Shown here one piece after another: positions 45,479-52,476 of a DNA stretch of 64,000 bases; within the stretch, counting starts at the first letter, position 1; the number at the start of each line of letters is the position of its first letter. Both the position numbers and the translations under genes were made by a program. The notes below the pieces were generated by a model that saw only the letters and a program-made list of their open reading frames with translations, did not search any database and was not told where the DNA came from. Source of the stretch: Kitasatospora azatica KCTC 9699. GTDB lineage: Bacteria > Actinomycetota > Actinomycetes > Streptomycetales > Streptomycetaceae. The DNA is taken from NCBI RefSeq assembly GCF_000744785.1, contig NZ_JQMO01000003.1, forward strand, positions 2,728,001 to 2,792,000. The letters run 5' to 3'.

Positions 45479-46225
45479 TCAAACCGTGCTCGACTCCGGG
45501 CGGACCGCCGGCGGCAGTGCGTCGAGCACCTCGCGCAGCAGGGCCGGCAGGGCCCGGTCGCGTACGAAGACATGGCCGCCGGGGACGGTGCGCAGCTCGA
45601 AGCCGGCGCCCGCCCAGCGGCGCCACTGGGCGACCCCCTCGACCGGGGCGATCGCGTCGTCGAGCCCGGCCAGGGCCAGCACCGGGACGTCCGGCAGCGG
45701 GGCGGCCGCCGCGCGCAGCGCGCGGGCCAGCATGAGGTCGTCCCGGAGTACGGGCAGCACGGTGCGCCGCCACAGGCTGCTCGCGCCGCCCTCCAGGGCC
45801 TCCTGGGGCAGCATCCCGTGCGCCACCAGGCGCCGCAGCAACTCGCCGTCGGGCATGTCGACGTAGCCGAGCAGCGCGGTGTCCAGGTGCGGTGGCAGCA
45901 CTGCGCCGATCACCGCCAGCCGCGCGGGCGGCAGACCGGCGGCGGTGGCCGCGCGGGCGAAGGTGTGGGCGACCAGGCCGCCCAGGCTGTGTCCGTACAG
46001 CGCGTACGGAAGGTCCGTCAACGGCCCGAGCTGCTCGACCAGTTCGGCGACCAGCCGGTCGTGGTCGGTGATCCGCGGCTCGCGCCGGCGGTTGTCGCGG
46101 CCGGGCAGCAGGACGGGCACCACCTCGGTGCCGGGGCCCAGCCGGTGCTGCCACCGGGCGAAGGCGGAGCTGCCCGCGCCCGCGTGGTGGAAGCAGAACA
46201 GCCGCTGTCGCGCTGCGCCGCTCAC
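45479..46225 (-). CDS. Type II (editing) thioesterase
   Basis: A 248-residue alpha/beta hydrolase with LFCFHHAGAGSSAFARW at the start, the nucleophile motif YGHSLGGLVAH, and the late PGGHVFV with the catalytic His. This is the type II thioesterase group that removes stalled or wrong acyl groups from carrier proteins. It is unusual beside a type II PKS. The GTG start overlaps the cyclase stop. It could also cleave an acyl intermediate made by the CoA ligase. Confidence 0.9.
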   Translation of the reverse strand: MSGAARQRLFCFHHAGAGSSAFARWQHRLGPGTEVVPVLLPGRDNRRREPRITDHDRLVAELVEQLGPLTDLPYALYGHSLGGLVAHTFARAATAAGLPPARLAVIGAVLPPHLDTALLGYVDMPDGELLRRLVAHGMLPQEALEGGASSLWRRTVLPVLRDDLMLARALRAAAAPLPDVPVLALAGLDDAIAPVEGVAQWRRWAGAGFELRTVPGGHVFVRDRALPALLREVLDALPPAVRPESSTV

Positions 46226-46995
46226 TCCTCGACCAGCGCCACGGCCCGGCTCCAGCCCGCCCCGGCGCCGGCGATCTTCACCGGGAAGCAGGCCACCTGG
46301 AAGCCGAACGGCGCCGGCAGCGCGTCCAGTTGGGTCAGCCGCTCGATCTGGCAGTACTCCCGCCGGCGGCCGGCGAAGTGGGCGGGCCAGAGCACCGAGC
46401 GGTCGCCGGTCTCCTGGTAGCGCTTGATCATGTCGCCGAACGGCGCGTCCAGGCTCCAGGCGTCGGTGCCGATCACCCGCACGCCGAGGTCCAGCAGGTA
46501 GTCGGTGGCCGGGCCGTCCAGCCCCGCGAAGTCGGTGAAGTAGCGGGGGGTTCCGGCGTGCCGGGAGGCACCGGTGTGCAGCAGCACGATGTCCAGTGGC
46601 TGCGGCCGGTAGCCGATGTCCGCCAGCGCCTTCTCGATCCGCTCCACGCCGATCGCGCCGGTGCCCACGTCGGTCAGGTCCAGCACCACGGCGGGCCGCA
46701 GGAACCAGTCCAGCGGCATCTGGTCGATGTGGCGCGGCGTGCCGTAGTCGCCGACCGAGCCGTAGTGCGACGGGGCGTCGACGTGGGTCCCGGTGTGGCT
46801 GGTCAGGGTCAGGGTGTCCAGCGAGAGCAGTTCGCCGCCGGGCAGTTCGGCCGGGTCGAACTCCAGGCCGAAGTGCAGCCGCATCTCCTCGGCCATGTGC
46901 CGGGCGCCTTCGGCCGGCGTCATGATCTCGTGGACGATCGGGTCCGGCTCCCAGCCGGCCGCGTCCACCGGCTGTGACAGGTCGATGATGCGCAA
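46222..46995 (-). CDS. Cyclase-family protein (kynurenine-formamidase fold)
   Basis: A 257-residue metal-dependent hydrolase-fold protein. The family metal motif appears as HTGTHVDAPSHYG (HxGTHxDxxxH) and the N-terminus is RIIDLSQPVDAAGW. Members in aromatic polyketide clusters are proposed ring cyclases. TTG 46995 is the best start (GGGGG 4 bases upstream); no ATG/GTG gives the family N-terminus. It is the first gene of the cyclase-thioesterase-KS operon, with a SARP-type repeat 97 bases upstream. Confidence 0.82.
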   Translation of the reverse strand: MRIIDLSQPVDAAGWEPDPIVHEIMTPAEGARHMAEEMRLHFGLEFDPAELPGGELLSLDTLTLTSHTGTHVDAPSHYGSVGDYGTPRHIDQMPLDWFLRPAVVLDLTDVGTGAIGVERIEKALADIGYRPQPLDIVLLHTGASRHAGTPRYFTDFAGLDGPATDYLLDLGVRVIGTDAWSLDAPFGDMIKRYQETGDRSVLWPAHFAGRRREYCQIERLTQLDALPAPFGFQVACFPVKIAGAGAGWSRAVALVEE

Positions 46996-47091
46996 GATGC
47001 CCCCACACTCGTGGTGTCCAGTTCCGTCCGACTGGTCCGGCCCTTGGGCGGGAGCGGCGGAACACGTCGACCAGACTCTCGGCGCAGGCCC

Positions 47092-47109
47092 TCGAGGGGG
47101 GATCGAGCG
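47092..47109 (-). promoter_or_regulatory. Candidate SARP box upstream of the PKS operon
   Basis: Plus strand TCGAGGG-GGGA-TCGAGCG, two TCGAG heptamers with an 11-bp period, the classical ActII-ORF4/DnrI-type motif. It lies about 97 bases upstream of the cyclase gene start. Confidence 0.65.
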
Positions 47110-47169
47110 CGAGCCGTGGCACCCGCCCCGGGGGACGGGCCGGGGCATCGAGCAGCATCGCGTTGACGG

Positions 47170-47207
47170 TTGACAGATGACAGAATCGCGATTCTGTCAT
47201 CTGTCAA
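47170..47207. promoter_or_regulatory. 38-bp perfect AT-rich palindrome after the SARP gene
   Basis: Arms 47170-47188 and 47189-47207 are exact inverses with no spacer. The site begins 3 bases after the SARP stop and lies about 175 bases upstream of the PKS operon start. Each end carries a TTGACA hexamer. It can act as an operator, as a terminator of the SARP transcript, or both. Confidence 0.8.
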
Positions 47208-47210
47208 CGC

Positions 47211-48014
47211 TCAGGCGGCAGCCCGGCGCTGGTAGCGGGCCGCGTCCAGACCCGGGTCCGCACCGAGGATCGCCCGGTGCAGCTGGCGGATCCGGGTGGA
47301 CGGCTCCAACCCGAGCTCCTCCACCAGGCGCCCCCGCAGCCCCTGGTAGACCTCCAGCGCGCGGACCTGGCGCCCCGCCCGGTAGAGCGCCGTCATGTAC
47401 TGCGCGTGCAGGCCCTCGTGCAGCGGATGACGGGCGATCAGCGTGGTGAGCTCGGTGAGCAGTTCGGCGTGCCGGCCCATCCGGAGCTCGGCGTCGATCC
47501 GCTGCTCCAGGGCGACCAGCCGGCTCTCCTCCAGGCGCACCAGCTCGATCTCCAACAGCGGGCCGATCTTCACGTCAACCAGCGCGGACCCGCGCCAGGT
47601 GGCCATCGCCTCGCGCAGCCTCGCCGAGCCCGAGACGTCGTCCCCCTGGTCCAGCGCGTCGTTGCCGGCCGCGATCAGGCGCTCGTAGCGGTAGGCGTCC
47701 ACCGCCTCGGGCGGCACCTGGAGCAGGTAGCCGCCGTGCCGGGTGACCAGCACCTGCTTGGGGTCGATCGGGCTGTCCGGGCCGAGGGCGGCACCGATCA
47801 ACCGCCGCAGCTGCAGGATGTAGGTCTGCAGCGTGGTCAGCGCACTGGGCGGCATCTCGGTGCCCCAGATCTCCTCCATCAGGGTCGGCACCGGCAGCAC
47901 CTGATTGGCGTTCAGGGCGAGCAGCGAGAGCAACTGGCGCGGCTTGCCGGCGCTGGGGACGAAGGACACGCCGTCGATCTCCGCGCTCAGCGGGCCCAAA
48001 ACTCTGATGTCCAT
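47211..48014 (-). CDS. SARP-family pathway-specific activator
   Basis: A 267-residue regulator. The N-terminal OmpR-like winged helix starts MDIRVLGPLSAEIDG and runs through GKPRQLLSLLALNANQVLPVPTLMEEIW and TLQTYILQLRR. The bacterial transcriptional activation domain follows, with the LHEGLHAQYMTALYRAGRQVRALEVY segment. The size is that of ActII-ORF4/DnrI. It should bind the 11-bp-spaced heptamers found upstream of the polyketide and sugar operons. It is divergent from the RiPP precursor across 266 bases. Confidence 0.95.
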   Translation of the reverse strand: MDIRVLGPLSAEIDGVSFVPSAGKPRQLLSLLALNANQVLPVPTLMEEIWGTEMPPSALTTLQTYILQLRRLIGAALGPDSPIDPKQVLVTRHGGYLLQVPPEAVDAYRYERLIAAGNDALDQGDDVSGSARLREAMATWRGSALVDVKIGPLLEIELVRLEESRLVALEQRIDAELRMGRHAELLTELTTLIARHPLHEGLHAQYMTALYRAGRQVRALEVYQGLRGRLVEELGLEPSTRIRQLHRAILGADPGLDAARYQRRAAA

Positions 48015-48280
48015 AGGAAATCCTCCGTGCAGCCGGGGTTCCGGCCATGCGTGATCGGGTTTCCTCGAGCATGGCTCAGCAGCCGCTCCGCGCCCAGTGC
48101 GGCGCTCCTGAAGCGGGCGTGGATCCGTACCTGTCGGGGACCGTGAATTTTTCACCCGGGCCCGGTGATCGCGGCACTACTGCCTCCACCGCGGCTATAG
48201 CAGGATCGTTCTCGCCGCCACCGAGCGGTGCACCGCACACCAGTGAACGCACAAGCAGTCAAGACCTGATGGAGTTACGC
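48015..48280. promoter_or_regulatory. Divergent promoter region of SARP and RiPP genes
   Basis: These 266 bases carry an AT-rich inverted repeat GTGAATTTTTCAC (48143-48155) and a TATAGC hexamer (48196-48201) that could be a -10 for the rightward RiPP operon. No convincing pair of 11-bp-spaced SARP heptamers is visible, so the RiPP genes seem outside the SARP set. Confidence 0.45.
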
Positions 48281-48439
48281 ATGGCCACGCACCAGACCGC
48301 CGCCACCCAGCTCGTCGACGACCTCGTGATCGAGGAGCTGGCCCAGAGCACCGGCTGGGCGGCCCCGTCGGCCGGCTTCGTCTGCTGGGCCGAGGCCTCG
48401 GTCTCCGCCGTCACCGCCGCGGACCGATTCGCTGCCTGA
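48281..48439 (+). CDS. Candidate azol(in)e RiPP (TOMM) precursor peptide
   Basis: A 52-residue peptide. The first half carries an acidic amphipathic stretch QLVDDLVIEELAQSTG, a typical recognition helix for an RRE domain. The second half (from about residue 21) is rich in Ala and small residues and offers one Cys (35) plus Ser23, Thr24, Ser30, Ser40, Ser42 and Thr45 as heterocyclisation targets, with Trp26 and Trp36. GGAG lies 8 bases before ATG 48281. Its stop overlaps the start of the RRE protein gene (ATGA). The cleavage site is not obvious. Confidence 0.72.
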   Translation: MATHQTAATQLVDDLVIEELAQSTGWAAPSAGFVCWAEASVSAVTAADRFAA

Positions 48440-48794
48440 TGAACAGTCAGTCCGTCGCACCGCTGCCTCCCGACACCGCCCCGCTGCTCGGCTTCAAGCC
48501 GTACCTGCAGGTCGAGGCCGTTCCCGGGGAGGCCGTCTACCTGGTCTCCGAGCAGCGCTTCACCGCCCTGCACGGCGGCCCGATCCACCGGCTGGCGCCG
48601 CTGCTGGACGGGACCCGCTCGCGGGAGGCCGTGCTGCGGGAGGTGGCGGACCTGATCCCGCAGCAGCAGGCCGACCGGCTGCTGGACCGGCTGGCCGCAG
48701 CGGATCTGCTGACCGAGCACCCGGGTCCGCAGCCCGCGCACCCGGTCGCCGAACTGGCCTACTGGGAGGCCGCCGGGCTCGCGGGGGCCCGGCG
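48439..48794 (+). pseudogene. RRE (leader-binding) domain of TOMM cyclodehydratase, frame-shifted 5' part
   Basis: About 118 codons read as a PqqD-like winged-helix RRE: LLGFKPYLQVEAVPGEAVYLVSE, HRLAPLLDGTRSREAVLREVADLI and DRLLDRLAAADLL. The frame goes on to a stop at 48897, but beyond about 48790 it turns into a Pro/Arg-rich out-of-frame tail. At the same point the E1-like/YcaO reading opens in the -1 frame. One extra base in the G5-C3 run at 48783-48790 would join both into a fused protein of about 763 residues. Either a sequencing indel, a real mutation or programmed frameshifting explains this. The gene is translationally coupled to the precursor. Confidence 0.7.
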
Positions 48795-50729
48795 GTGGAA
48801 CGCGCCGCCGACGCGACCGTGCGGGTCACGGCGGTCGGCGGCGCCGATCCCGAGGCGCTGCGCCACGCCGCCGAGGCGGCCGGGCTGCGGACCGTGACCG
48901 GTACCGCGGACCTGACGCTGGTGCTCTGCGAGGACTATCTCGACCCGGTCCTGGGGCTCGTGGACCAGGAGCACCGGGCGGCCGGACGCCGCTGGCTGCC
49001 GGTCAAGCCCGGCGGGACCGAGGCCTGGATCGGTCCGTTCTTCGGCGCCGCCGACGGCCCGTGCTGGTCCTGCCTGGCCGAACGGCTCTGGCGCGGGCGC
49101 CCGGCGGAGGCCCATCTGCAGCAGGAGCTGGGCCGCTCGGGCCCGCTGCGCCGCCCCTTCTGCGGGGTGCCCGCCAGTCGACTGGCCGGACTGCAGCTGG
49201 CCGTGCTGGAGGCCGCGAAGTGGCTGGCCGGCCACCGCCACGAGGGCCAGCAGGCGCTACTGGCCGTCGACAGCCTGAACCTGACCACCTGTCACCACCA
49301 GGTGCACCGGCGCCCGCAGTGCACCGCCTGCGGTGACCCGGGCCTGGTCCGCGCGCGGGTCGAGGCGCCGGTGCGGTTGGGCTCCCGGCTCAAGCAGGAC
49401 AGCATCGGCGGCGGCCACCGCGCGCTCACCCCAGAGCAGTTGCTGGTCCGCTACCGCCACCTGGTCGACCCGCTGACCGGGCTGGTCAAGGAGATCCGCC
49501 GGGACCCGCGCGGCCCGGCCTTCCTCAACGCCTTCCACGCCGGGCAGAACCTGGCGGCGGGCTCCGACGGCCTGGCCTCGGTCCGGGCCGGGCTGCGCGC
49601 CACCAGCGCGGGCAAGGGCAGCACCCCGCTGCGGGCCGAGGTGAGCGCGCTGGCCGAGGCGCTGGAACGGCACTCGGGACACCTCCAGGGCGACGAGCCG
49701 ATGCTGCGCGCGAGCTACCGCTCGCTGGGGGCGCGGGCCGTCCACCCGGACACCGTGCAGCTGTTCGCCCCCGAGCAGTTCGCCGACCGGCACCGCTGGA
49801 ACGCCGGCCACGGCACCTTCCAGCAGGTTCCCGAACCCTTCGACGAGGACGCCGAGATCGAGTGGACCCCGGTCTGGTCGCTCACCGCGCAGCGGCACAA
49901 GCTGCTGCCCACCGCCCTGCTCTACTACGACACGGCGCGGCTCGCCGGCCGTCCGTACTGCCAGGCGACCTCCAACGGCACCGCCGCGGGGGCCAGTCTG
50001 GAGGACGCCGTCCTGCAGGGCGTCCTGGAGCTGGTGGAACGCGACGCGGTGGCCCTGTGGTGGTACAACCGCATCCGCCGCCCCGGACTGGACCTGGCCG
50101 CCTTCGAGGACCCGTGGATCGCCGAACAGCCGGCCGGGCACCGCTCGTTGAACCGCGAGCTGTGGGCCCTCGACCTCACCTCGGACCTCGGCGTCCCGAC
50201 CGTGGTCGCGCTCTCGCGCCGCACCGACAAGCCGGCGGAGGACGTCATGCTCGGCTTCGGCGCCCACCTCGACCCGCGGATCGCCCTGCACCGGGCGCTC
50301 ACCGAGGTCAACCAGATGCTGCCGTACGTCGTCGACGCGCGCGCCGACGGCACCGGGTACGGCACCGACGACCCCGAGGTGCTGCACTGGATGCGCACCG
50401 CCCGGACCGCGGAGCAGCCGTACCTGCTGCCGGACCCGGCCGCCGCGGCGGTGCGTCCGCAGGACCACCCGTACACGGCCCGCGCCGACCTGCGCGAGGA
50501 CCTGGCGCAGGTCGAGGAGCTGGTGCGGCGGGCCGGACTGGAACTGCTGGTGCTGGACCAGACCCGACCGGACGTCGGCCTGCCGGTGGTCCGGGTGCTG
50601 GTCCCGGGACTGCGCCCGCACTGGGCGAGGTTCGCGCCGGGCCGGCTCTTCGAGGTACCCGTCCGGCTGGGCCGGCTCGCCGAGCCCACCCGCTACCAGG
50701 ACCTCAACCCGGTCCCGCTCTTCCTCTGA
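48795..50729 (+). CDS. TOMM cyclodehydratase: E1-like domain fused to YcaO
   Basis: From GTG 48795 the frame gives 644 residues, probably the larger part of a fused C-D protein. Residues 1-170 are the E1-like part with zinc ligands CWSC and CTAC. Residues about 190-644 are the YcaO ATPase: EVSALAEALERHSG, SLEDAVLQGVLELVERDAVALWWYN and LHRALTEVNQM carry the ATP/Mg residues, and the C-terminus NPVPLFL is the Pro-rich end of azoline-forming YcaO enzymes. It makes thiazolines/oxazolines from Cys, Ser or Thr of the precursor using ATP. The true N-terminus is likely the RRE segment in the other frame. Confidence 0.9.
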   Translation: MERAADATVRVTAVGGADPEALRHAAEAAGLRTVTGTADLTLVLCEDYLDPVLGLVDQEHRAAGRRWLPVKPGGTEAWIGPFFGAADGPCWSCLAERLWRGRPAEAHLQQELGRSGPLRRPFCGVPASRLAGLQLAVLEAAKWLAGHRHEGQQALLAVDSLNLTTCHHQVHRRPQCTACGDPGLVRARVEAPVRLGSRLKQDSIGGGHRALTPEQLLVRYRHLVDPLTGLVKEIRRDPRGPAFLNAFHAGQNLAAGSDGLASVRAGLRATSAGKGSTPLRAEVSALAEALERHSGHLQGDEPMLRASYRSLGARAVHPDTVQLFAPEQFADRHRWNAGHGTFQQVPEPFDEDAEIEWTPVWSLTAQRHKLLPTALLYYDTARLAGRPYCQATSNGTAAGASLEDAVLQGVLELVERDAVALWWYNRIRRPGLDLAAFEDPWIAEQPAGHRSLNRELWALDLTSDLGVPTVVALSRRTDKPAEDVMLGFGAHLDPRIALHRALTEVNQMLPYVVDARADGTGYGTDDPEVLHWMRTARTAEQPYLLPDPAAAAVRPQDHPYTARADLREDLAQVEELVRRAGLELLVLDQTRPDVGLPVVRVLVPGLRPHWARFAPGRLFEVPVRLGRLAEPTRYQDLNPVPLFL

Positions 50730-50787
50730 AGCAGCCTGAAGCACCCTGTAGCACTCCGAAGCACCTCTGAAGCGCCCCCGAAGCACC
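50726..50787. repeat. Degenerate ~10-bp tandem repeats after YcaO gene
   Basis: Copies of CTGAAGCACC follow one another from the YcaO stop codon (50726-50765) and continue with slight phase shifts to about 50787. They fill much of the 104-base gap before the SagB-type gene. Confidence 0.75.
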
Positions 50788-50833
50788 GCCACCTGCCCGC
50801 GAGGCACACCCTCACCGTCCCTGACGCCACGTC

Positions 50834-52354
50834 ATGAATCCCTGGACTACCTCCGTGCGCATCGACCGTCTTGCTCCGCCGCAGCTTGCCGATCTCTGGT
50901 CACTGTCCGACGACACCGTTGTGGACTTCGAGTCCGACCCCGGGGGTGGCATCGTGCTGGACACCCGCTGGGGAGAGCTGCGGATCGCAGCGCCCAGCGC
51001 GGGCCTGCGGGAGGCGCTGCGCCGGATGACGCTCGGCGCGATCTCGCTGCGCAACGCCGTGGCCGACCCGCAGGGCGGCGGTGGGCCGGCCGGGCTGCGG
51101 GTCACCGCGCTGCTGCGCGAGATGGCCCCGCTGCAGCACCTGCTGGTGCGCACGCTCAGCGTCGGCCCGATGCCGCTGCTGTCGGTGGTGCCGCTCTCCC
51201 GGGAGGCCAGGTTCGCCTCGCTGCCGCTGACCTCCGGGCGGACCTGCCGGCTCTCCCGGTTCGCGGTGCTGCGCTACGTGGCGGGCGGAATGCGGGTGGA
51301 GTCGCCGCTCTCGCACCACGTGGTGGAGCTGCACCGTCCGGAGGCGGTCGGTGTGATCGGCCGCCTGGAGGGAGTGGCCGGGCCGCTCGGGCCCCGCGAC
51401 GGCGATCTCGAACTCTCCTCGGAGGCGGTGGACGCGGCCCGGGCCTACCTGGTGGCGGCGGGCATGGTGGTGGTGGCCGAGCGGTCGGCGGGGGCGGCCG
51501 ACGGGGCGCAGTCGCCGTGCTTCGCCGAGGACCACGACCCGGCGCTCCTCGGCTGGTCCCCGGACGACCTGCTGGTGCACGCGCGCAGCCGACTCAGCCG
51601 GCGCGGCAACCCGCGCGGCGCGACCTTCGCGCACGTCGGCCAGGTCGCCGCGCCGCCGGTGGTCAAACCGGCCGTCGGCACCGACCGGATCGCGCTGGCC
51701 CGCCCCGACCTGGACGAGCTGCTGACCACCGACCAGCCGTTCACCGCGGTCCTGGAGAACAGCCGGGCGCGCAGCGGGTACCCGGACGCCGAGATCAGCC
51801 GCGAGCAGCTCGGCGCCCTGCTGTACCGGGCCGCCCGAGTCCGCGAGCTGTTGCCGGCCGGCCGTTTCGAGCCCACCGACTACCCCTCCAGCGCCCGCCC
51901 GTACCCGAGCATCGGCTCCACCTACGCGCTGGAGCTGTACGTGGTGGCCGGCGAGGGGGCCTGCCTGGCTCCGGGCGCCTACCACTACGACCCGCTCGGC
52001 CACTTCCTGGAGCGGGTCGAGAGTGCCCCCGAGGCCCTGGCCGAGCTGAGCTCCGGCGCCCGGGCGCCGGAGCGGCTCGGTGGTCCGCCGCCGCTGCTGA
52101 TCACCATCACGGCGCGCTTCCTGCGGGCCTCCTACAAGTTCAGCGGCATCGCCTACAGCAGCCTGCTCAAGGACGTCGGCGCGCTCCAGCAGAGCATCGG
52201 CCTGGTGGCCACCGCCATGGGTCTGGGCACCCACACCCTGGCGATCGGCGAGGCGCAGACCTCCCGACAGGCCTTCGGCCTGGACTGGCGGGTGGAGTCG
52301 AGCGTCGGCGAGATGGTGGTGGGTACGCTGCCCGCGCACCCTCGCGCGGTCTAG
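50834..52354 (+). CDS. SagB-type (ThcOx) azoline dehydrogenase
   Basis: A 506-residue protein. The C-terminal 220 residues form an FMN nitroreductase domain: ENSRARSGYPDAEISREQLGALLYRAARV, YPSIGSTYALELYVV, and SGIAYSSLLKDVGALQQSIGLVATAMGLGTHTL. The N-terminal 270 residues are the longer, variable domain seen in actinomycete SagB/ThcOx proteins. It oxidises azolines to azoles after the cyclodehydratase. No second modifying enzyme or obvious transporter of its own is adjacent. Confidence 0.9.
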   Translation: MNPWTTSVRIDRLAPPQLADLWSLSDDTVVDFESDPGGGIVLDTRWGELRIAAPSAGLREALRRMTLGAISLRNAVADPQGGGGPAGLRVTALLREMAPLQHLLVRTLSVGPMPLLSVVPLSREARFASLPLTSGRTCRLSRFAVLRYVAGGMRVESPLSHHVVELHRPEAVGVIGRLEGVAGPLGPRDGDLELSSEAVDAARAYLVAAGMVVVAERSAGAADGAQSPCFAEDHDPALLGWSPDDLLVHARSRLSRRGNPRGATFAHVGQVAAPPVVKPAVGTDRIALARPDLDELLTTDQPFTAVLENSRARSGYPDAEISREQLGALLYRAARVRELLPAGRFEPTDYPSSARPYPSIGSTYALELYVVAGEGACLAPGAYHYDPLGHFLERVESAPEALAELSSGARAPERLGGPPPLLITITARFLRASYKFSGIAYSSLLKDVGALQQSIGLVATAMGLGTHTLAIGEAQTSRQAFGLDWRVESSVGEMVVGTLPAHPRAV

Positions 52355-52386
52355 ACCAAGGTGTTCCTTTTCTCACTCTAGTGATC

Positions 52387-52416
52387 TTGAAGCCCGGAAC
52401 GGAAGCTCGCTAGTGT
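52387..52416 (+). promoter_or_regulatory. Promoter of histidine kinase gene
   Basis: A -35 TTGAAG (52387-52392) and a -10 TAGTGT (52411-52416) are spaced 18 bp apart, in front of the histidine kinase gene. Confidence 0.65.
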
Positions 52417-52476
52417 GCTGTGCGGCTATGACTTTCACGGCCGCAACAGGGGAAGTCCGAACGTAACGGGGGATCG

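Noticed and set aside
48047..48280. N-terminal extension of the RiPP precursor from an upstream start
   Set aside because: The extension has no ribosome binding site, contains promoter-like sequence and has a composition unlike RiPP leaders; ATG 48281 with GGAG is better.
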